This document shows positions 13,140 through 17,229 of a DNA stretch of 17,229 nt, in pieces. Location of the stretch: the NCBI GenBank assembly GCA_034178815.1, contig JAXFQS010000139.1:1-17229 (forward strand), in the 5' to 3' direction. Each line of letters begins with the position of its first letter. Position 1 is the stretch's first letter. The DNA is from JAXFQS01 sp034178815. Its GTDB lineage: Bacteria > Verrucomicrobiota > Kiritimatiellia > RFP12 > DVOR01. The position numbers and the translations under genes are program-made. Below the pieces are notes generated by a model. The model saw only the letters and a program-made list of their open reading frames with translations. It did not search any database and was not told where the DNA came from.

Positions 13140-14306
13140 ATGAAGCGCACACTCGCGGCGACCGTCGCCCTACTCGCCCTCTTCTCCGGCTGCAAGAAAG
13201 ATGAACCCGCCGACCTCACCCTCGCACCCTTTGAAGAGGTCAAAGCCGGTGAAGCCACCCCCGCCGTCACCCCCAAACACGACCCCGAAGAGGTTGCCGT
13301 CACCGTCGGCGACTTCAAAATGAGTTGGGGCGATATCGACAAGCGCGTCGACGCCGTCCTCAAGCAATACGCCGGACAACTACCCCCCGAGCAGAACGAC
13401 AAACTCCCTCAAATCCGTGAAATGTTCGTCAAGCGCCTCGTCCAGAGCGTTATCGTCCAACAGGCCCTCCTCCAGGCAGCCACCGCCGCCGGAGCCAAAC
13501 TCGAACAGGCCGATCGCGATGCACAGATGAACAAACTCGAAGAGTTCGCCAAAATGCGCGGCACCACCGTCAAAGAGATCCTCGCCAAGGCTCCCCTCGG
13601 CCCCGATGCCGCCCGAAAGGAACTCGAAGAGGGCTGGCTGATTGAGAAATACATCAAGACCACCATCCCCCAGTTCAAGGCCGACGAAAAGGCCCTTGAC
13701 GAAGAAATCGCCCAAGCCAAGAAACTCGTTCAGGAGAAGACCGCCCTTGCCGAGTCCCTCCTCAAACAAGTCAAGGAAGGCGCCGACTTCGCGAAACTCG
13801 CCGAAGAGAACTCCGACTGCCCCTCCGGCAAGCAGAATAAGGGCTCCCTCGGCAAATTCAAACGCGGCCAGATGGTCAAACCCTTCGAAGACGCCGTCAT
13901 CGCCTTGGCCAAGCCCGGCGACATCACCACGAACCTCGTCAAGACCGCATTCGGCCTGCACATCATCCGCCTCGACGCCAAAAACCCCGCCAAACCCGCG
14001 GAAGGCGACAAGCCCGCCGAAGACGAATCCTTCGAAGCCTCTCATATCCTCGTGCGCATCCCCGAAGTCCCCACCAAAGAGGCCCTCGCCGAGATGCAGA
14101 AAGAGACCTTCGAAGGGAAAGAAATCCGCAAACTCATAGACTCCCTCATCAAGAAACTTGAGGAGGAAAAGAAGATTGCCACCCCTTTCGACGAGGAGAT
14201 TAAAGCCGCACGACAGGCCGCAGAGAAAGCCGCCCAAGCCGCTGAATGCGCCGATGGTTGCACCAACCATCCCGCACAGGAGCCTGCCCCAAAAGTCGAT
14301 AAATAA
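13140..14306 (+). CDS. Parvulin-type (SurA/PpiC-like) peptidyl-prolyl isomerase lipoprotein
   Basis: This 388-aa protein starts at the ATG with AGGAGG 11 nt upstream; upstream in-frame starts fall inside the promoter. Residues 1-18 (MKRTLAATVALLALFSGC) form a lipoprotein signal with Cys18. A helical SurA-N-like chaperone region follows (DIDKRVDAVLKQYAGQLPPEQ...EMFVKRLVQSVIVQQALL). The parvulin core is clear: GADFAKLAEENSDCPSGKQNKGSLGKFKRGQMVKPFEDAVIALAKPGDITTN...TAFGLHIIRL (about residues 217-280). The usual first strand with the active-site His (xSHILV) is replaced before this core by AKKLVQEK. A canonical ASHILVRI instead appears after it, around residue 300. The C-terminus is Lys/Glu-rich coiled coil. 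The likely role is folding of exported outer-membrane proteins. Confidence 0.88.
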   Translation: MKRTLAATVALLALFSGCKKDEPADLTLAPFEEVKAGEATPAVTPKHDPEEVAVTVGDFKMSWGDIDKRVDAVLKQYAGQLPPEQNDKLPQIREMFVKRLVQSVIVQQALLQAATAAGAKLEQADRDAQMNKLEEFAKMRGTTVKEILAKAPLGPDAARKELEEGWLIEKYIKTTIPQFKADEKALDEEIAQAKKLVQEKTALAESLLKQVKEGADFAKLAEENSDCPSGKQNKGSLGKFKRGQMVKPFEDAVIALAKPGDITTNLVKTAFGLHIIRLDAKNPAKPAEGDKPAEDESFEASHILVRIPEVPTKEALAEMQKETFEGKEIRKLIDSLIKKLEEEKKIATPFDEEIKAARQAAEKAAQAAECADGCTNHPAQEPAPKVDK

Positions 14307-14322
14307 TGCCCTTGGTTTCGTT

Positions 14323-14340
14323 GCTCCCCCGGGCGGGAGC
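14323..14340 (+). other. Small GC hairpin after the PPIase gene
   Basis: GCTCCC (14323-14328) and GGGAGC (14335-14340) can pair around a 6-nt loop, 17 nt past the stop codon. No T-run follows, so it is not a canonical terminator. Confidence 0.4.
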
Positions 14341-14365
14341 CCCGATAGCCATGTGACCCATTCTA

Positions 14366-14398
14366 GAAGACCGGTTTTCCCTCAGGAAGCCGGTCTTC
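14366..14398 (+). terminator. Strong hairpin between the PPIase and kinase genes
   Basis: GAAGACCGG (14366-14374) pairs with CCGGTCTTC (14390-14398). The inner TTCC (14377-14380) pairs with GGAA (14385-14388) around a CTCA tetraloop. That makes about 13-14 bp with one small bulge. It lacks a T tract on either strand, so terminator, attenuator or processing-site roles are all possible. It ends 18 nt before the kinase ATG. Confidence 0.5.
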
Positions 14399-14416
14399 CC
14401 CATTCAGGACTGCCCT

Positions 14417-16084
14417 ATGCCCGACAACCCTCATATCCAGCACATCCACATCACCCTGCCCGACGGACAGGTTCAGTTGCTTCATGCCGGGCGCTCCCTT
14501 CGAACCCTCTTCCGCGACCAGACAGTGGACGGATTGCCCATCCTTGGTGCCTTGGTCAACAACGATCTTCTGCCTCTCTACCACCCCCTTCAGTGCGACG
14601 CAACCGTTCAGCCGGTGACTATCGCGCACCCCCAGGGATGGCGCATCTACCGGTGGAGTCTCTGCTTCCTTGTCGCCAAGGCCATGCACGAACTTTTCCC
14701 CGGCGAGAAGTATTGTATCGGGCACGCTTACGGCAATGCCATACACTGGAGCGCGGATTGGTCGGACGGCCAGGAAAAGACCGAAGCGCTGGAGCGGAAA
14801 CTGCGCGAACTGGTCGATTCTGACCTTCCGATTCAGTATGAGAATGTGCCGTATGAGACTGCGATCGAGCGGCTCACGCAGGCTGGTTTCGCCGATAAGG
14901 CTAAGCTCTTGGCGCACCGCAATCCGCCCTATGTGCCGCTTATCCGCTGCGGGGATTTCTTGGATCTTTGCCAGGGGATTGTAGCGCATCGGACGGGCGT
15001 GCTGAAGTTGTTCAAACTGGTGTCGACGGCCAATGGTTTCATCCTGAATCTGCCCGAGAGCGAGCATCCGGAGAATATTGCTCCGCTGCCGCCTTTTGAC
15101 TATTTGTTCGGGGTTTTCAAGGAACATGCGAATTGGGGCAGGATTATCGGAATCTCGAATGTCAGCGAACTCAATGGGGCGATTCTTTCGGGCCGGATTC
15201 GGGATTTCGTGTTGACGGCGGAGGCATTGCATGAGAAGAAGTTGGCGAGTATCGCAGACCGGATTGCGTCGCATGTGCCGAATCCGCGGCTGGTTCTGAT
15301 AGCGGGGCCTTCGTCTGCGGGGAAGACGACGACGGCGAAGCGTCTGATGGCGCAGTTGCGGATTTTGGGGTTCAGTCCGCTACAGCTTTCCACGGATGAT
15401 TATTTTGTGGGGGATGCGCGCAATCCGAGGGATTCGGAGGGGCGGTTGGACTATGAGCATATCCACGCAATGGATTTGGATGCTTTGAACCGCGATGTGA
15501 TGGATCTGCTTTCTGGAAAGCGGGTGAGGTTGGCGCGTTTCGACTTCAAGAATCGTATGCCTGGGCGTGCGGAGGAGGAGACTTTTCTGCCGGAGAATGG
15601 GATTCTGGTGATGGAGGGGATTCATTCGCTGAACCCGGATTTGACGAGGGGAATTCCGGACGATCTGAAGTTCAAGTTGTTTGTGAATGCGTTTACGCAA
15701 CTGTCGATTGACCGGAACAACCGGATTGCGACGACGGACAATCGGTTGTTGCGGCGGATGGTTCGGGATTGGCTGTTTCGCGGGCACGGGCCGCTGGAGA
15801 CGCTGCGCCGTTGGCCGAGTGTTTTGGCGGGGGAGCAGAGGTGGATTTATCCGTACCAGCACTTGGCGGATGCGGTATTCAATTCGGCGCTGGACTATGA
15901 ACTGGCGGTGCTGAAGCGGTATGCGGCGCCGCTTTTGAATCAGGTAAAGCCGGTGGATCCGCTTTACTGTGAGGCGCGGCGTTTGTCGGGGTTCTTGCAG
16001 AACTTTGTTTCGCTGGATGCGGGGTATGTGCCGGGCAATTCGCTGTTGCGGGAGCACATTGGGGGCTCACAACTGATTTACTGA
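14417..16084 (+). CDS. TGS-domain nucleoside (uridine) kinase-like protein
   Basis: This 555-aa cytoplasmic protein is of the long type that joins an N-terminal TGS/ThrRS-like part to a C-terminal P-loop kinase. Residues 8-70 (IHITLPDGQ...TIAHPQG) form the TGS-like fold. A ThrRS second-domain-like segment follows (LVAKAMHELFPGEKYCIGHAYGNAIHW). The kinase part has Walker A GPSSAGKTT (297-305), STDDYFV (about 334-340), a substrate-lid-like DYEHIHAMDLDALN, an F-x-GILVMEGIHSLNP Walker-B-like strand and an arginine-rich RNNRIATTDNRLLRRMVRD segment. Family members phosphorylate uridine or related nucleosides; the actual substrate here is not proven. A weak CAGGA element precedes ATG 14417. Composition shifts from C-leaning to G-rich near base 14800. 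The family is common in anaerobes. Confidence 0.9.
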   Translation: MPDNPHIQHIHITLPDGQVQLLHAGRSLRTLFRDQTVDGLPILGALVNNDLLPLYHPLQCDATVQPVTIAHPQGWRIYRWSLCFLVAKAMHELFPGEKYCIGHAYGNAIHWSADWSDGQEKTEALERKLRELVDSDLPIQYENVPYETAIERLTQAGFADKAKLLAHRNPPYVPLIRCGDFLDLCQGIVAHRTGVLKLFKLVSTANGFILNLPESEHPENIAPLPPFDYLFGVFKEHANWGRIIGISNVSELNGAILSGRIRDFVLTAEALHEKKLASIADRIASHVPNPRLVLIAGPSSAGKTTTAKRLMAQLRILGFSPLQLSTDDYFVGDARNPRDSEGRLDYEHIHAMDLDALNRDVMDLLSGKRVRLARFDFKNRMPGRAEEETFLPENGILVMEGIHSLNPDLTRGIPDDLKFKLFVNAFTQLSIDRNNRIATTDNRLLRRMVRDWLFRGHGPLETLRRWPSVLAGEQRWIYPYQHLADAVFNSALDYELAVLKRYAAPLLNQVKPVDPLYCEARRLSGFLQNFVSLDAGYVPGNSLLREHIGGSQLIY

Positions 16085-16202
16085 GTTCGTCGGCGAGGGG
16101 AGGCCTGTCGCCGGCGCAGGGGGTGGTCGGGAATGGGGGCCGTTGGTACTGTCCGGCCGCCTTGAGGCGTGGCTTCGCAAGGGGGCGGCGCGTGGTTTGG
16201 AT

Positions 16203-16225
16203 TCGGGGGCTTAGGTGTCTATCTT
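16203..16225 (+). repeat. Probable isolated 23-nt unit (ATCTT box)
   Basis: The stretch starts TCGGGGGC and ends GTCTATCTT, resembling unit 2 of the array after the efflux operon (TCGGGGCGG ... GGCACCTT). Adjacent phases are not clear. Confidence 0.35.
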
Positions 16226-16247
16226 TCGGTCTCGCTGGATGGGGTTT

Positions 16248-16307
16248 GCGATTCCCCAATCAAGCCTTCTCCCCGCTTGGATAACGCCTTGCTAAGCGCG
16301 GAATCGC
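16248..16307. repeat. Nested inverted repeat, 60 bp
   Basis: The outer arms GCGATTCC and GGAATCGC (8 of 8 complementary) enclose the inner arms CGCTT and AAGCG. Either strand could form a two-stem hairpin; no T tract follows. Confidence 0.5.
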
Positions 16308-16654
16308 GGCCGAGAATCTGCCCGTTACAGTTCCAGTTTGCAGTGGCAAATCCGTCCTGCTCCGGGCTTGGTCGATAGCCGACGCAGCCCCCTCTTCCTG
16401 CCTTTCTCCAGGGTGATTGGAGCGCTTCCGCTGCCGATTGTCTGACTGCGCCCCCGCTCTTGTCGTCACGCTTCGTCAGGTGATTGCCTGGGGTATGAAG
16501 CAGGGGAATAGTTGCTTCAAGCCGCCTTCGAACAGGCTATAGGCGATGGTCGGTGGGTTGGTTTGTCGGGGGAGCGCTGGTGTCTTGGTCTGGGGGGATG
16601 GGGGCGTGGCAACGGCGCTGGTGGAAGGGCAGTGGGGGCGGCCTTGCCTGGGTT

Positions 16655-16954
16655 TTATTGGGTGAGGAGTTTGGCTTTGATTTCGTCTGGGGATAGGGTG
16701 GGGACGAGGACTTTTTTCAGGCGTCCGGTCTCCCCGGAGATAAGTTGGATGGCGCGTTTGGGAAGGGTGAGGCGGGTGGCGAGGAAGTCTATCAGCGCGG
16801 CGTTGGCTTTGCCGTCGACGGGCGGGGCTTGAAGGCGTATGCGAAGCCAGTTGGGTTCTTCGCCGAGGACTCCGCTACGGGAAGCACGGGGGGTGACTTT
16901 TACGGTCAGGAGGGTGCCGTCGGTGCGTTGCTGAAGCCAAGTCGGCGGGTTCAT
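16655..16954 (-). CDS. YggU / DUF167 family protein
   Basis: This 99-aa small cytoplasmic protein is of normal family length when started at the ATG at 16954; an upstream in-frame ATG would add 20 residues with no family match. Family motifs are LTVKVTPRASRSGV, WLRIRLQAPPVDGKANAALIDFLA and the C-terminal half KRAIQLISGETGRLKKVLV. The APP-x-DGKAN segment is the hallmark. Function is unknown. It overlaps the preceding minus-strand ORF by ATGA, indicating coupling. The coding strand here is C-rich because the + strand is G-rich. Confidence 0.9.
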   Translation of the reverse strand: MNPPTWLQQRTDGTLLTVKVTPRASRSGVLGEEPNWLRIRLQAPPVDGKANAALIDFLATRLTLPKRAIQLISGETGRLKKVLVPTLSPDEIKAKLLTQ

Positions 16955-17151
16955 AGGGTAGAGTCGGGAAGGTAGTTGAGGATGGTATGGGCGGCTTGGT
17001 TGAGGCGCGCCCAAAGCGCACCGCCGCCCCGGAGGAGGTCTTTGGCGAGGGGGCGGCGGGGTGGGAGTTGCCGCCCCGGAAGGTTGCTAGGAAGGAGGGC
17101 AATGGATAGCAATAAGATCCAGTCGAGGGTTGCCGAGGTGGGGACTGGCAT
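16951..17151 (-). CDS. Small hypothetical protein, coupled to YggU
   Basis: This 66-aa ORF has a hydrophobic N-terminal segment (LDWILLLSIALLP, about residues 9-21), a basic middle (GRQLPPRRPLAKDLL) and an amphipathic end (LNQAAHTILNYLPDS). Its TGA overlaps the YggU ATG. AAGGTAGG, part of a 23-nt repeat unit, lies a few bases before its ATG as a plausible ribosome site. It is not recognised as YggT or any other family. Support comes from the coupling and the ribosome site rather than homology. Confidence 0.45.
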   Translation of the reverse strand: MPVPTSATLDWILLLSIALLPSNLPGRQLPPRRPLAKDLLRGGGALWARLNQAAHTILNYLPDSTL

Positions 17152-17185
17152 CTGCCTACCTTAGGGTGTCGCGGGTTGCAACCTT
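17140..17185 (+). repeat. Two 23-nt units (ACCTT box)
   Basis: ACCTT occurs at 17158 and 17181, 23 nt apart. The units end CTGCCTACCTT and GGTTGCAACCTT. On the minus strand the first AAGGT overlaps the TAA stop of the gene entering from the right. A further AAGGT in the other orientation lies at 17080 on the + strand. Confidence 0.7.
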
Positions 17186-17229
17186 TCGCGCCGTTCCTGC
17201 CAGCGGCGGTGGAGGAGTTGGATGATGGA
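17161..17229 (-). CDS. C-terminal end of a gene entering from the right edge
   Basis: Reading the minus strand from base 17229, a frame stays open for 22 residues (ending HRRWQERRERLQPATP) and stops at TAA 17163-17161. The short basic, helical tail suggests a real C-terminus, 9 nt before the next minus-strand ORF. It is too short to name, and an open frame of this length could be chance. Confidence 0.35.
   Translation of the reverse strand, partial: SIIQLLHRRWQERRERLQPATP

Larger units (their letters stand above)
16085..16654. other. 570-bp stretch without a convincing gene; inverted repeats
   Basis: Short open frames here look like chance, with no credible ribosome site, family motif or conserved-looking product. 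Visible structure: GCGATTCC (16248-16255) with GGAATCGC (16300-16307), enclosing CGCTT (16274-16278) with AAGCG (16294-16298); TTTGC/GCAAA at 16337-16350; and TGAAGCA/TGCTTCA at 16496-16519. No tRNA, tmRNA, RNase P or SRP signature was recognised. It may hold a structured RNA or a decayed gene. Confidence 0.5.

Noticed and set aside
13380..14270. 296-codon minus-strand frame opposite the PPIase gene
   Set aside because: Gly/Phe/Leu-rich antisense of Lys/Glu/Ala codons; the + strand gene has a signal, a lipobox and parvulin motifs.
16085..16654. tRNA, tmRNA, RNase P or SRP RNA in the long intergenic gap
   Set aside because: I looked for T-loop, P4 and SRP-loop signatures on both strands and found none.
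16512..16832. 106-codon + strand frame opposite YggU
   Set aside because: It is antisense to a clear DUF167 protein and has no motif or ribosome site.

Overview
The window (about 17.2 kb, high GC) comes from a Gram-negative bacterium. It encodes an outer-membrane efflux factor, a periplasmic adaptor and a SurA/PpiC-type lipoprotein isomerase, and it has three clear sigma70-type promoters with 17-bp spacers. I cannot name the lineage from sequence alone. A TGS-domain nucleoside kinase, a small-type ThiF with ThiGH, and a LemA pair fit an anaerobe, possibly of the PVC group (Kiritimatiellota/Lentisphaerota-like), but that is a low-confidence guess.

Layout, left to right. (1) 1-3937, + strand: a tightly packed run of thiF (3' end), thiG, thiH, a MalY/PatB-type PLP C-S lyase and an HD-domain hydrolase. 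Together they make the thiazole half of thiamine, possibly with a dedicated sulfur-mobilising enzyme. (2) 4077-10116, + strand: a metal-type efflux operon with its own promoter. It holds a secreted Cys/His-rich small protein, a 66-aa exported peptide, a 1429-aa fusion of an RND pump to a TolC-like outer-membrane lipoprotein, and a periplasmic adaptor with a His-rich tail. (3) 10326-12929, + strand: a LemA protein followed by a 565-aa two-TM protein of unknown function. (4) 13059-14306: a parvulin-type PPIase lipoprotein with a rearranged-looking catalytic domain. (5) 14417-16084: a TGS-domain uridine-kinase-like protein. (6) 16085-16654: a gene-poor stretch with inverted repeats. (7) 16655-17229, minus strand: YggU/DUF167, a coupled 66-aa ORF and the end of another gene.

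Three things stand out beyond the genes. First, a degenerate repeat with an AAGGT/ACCTT box recurs at exactly 23-nt spacing in several intergenic arrays: 3930-4044, 10114-10297, 11099-11213 and 17140-17185. Single copies occur elsewhere, including one at the seam of the RND-OMF fusion. The arrays start at, or overlap, the stop codons of neighbouring genes. Second, strand composition flips repeatedly between C-rich and G-rich on the same strand, in blocks of roughly 1-2 kb. The flips do not follow gene boundaries, and three occur inside the single 4.3-kb efflux ORF. Third, the efflux operon lies between two oppositely oriented 23-nt arrays and begins with an undescribed-looking Cys-rich exported protein.
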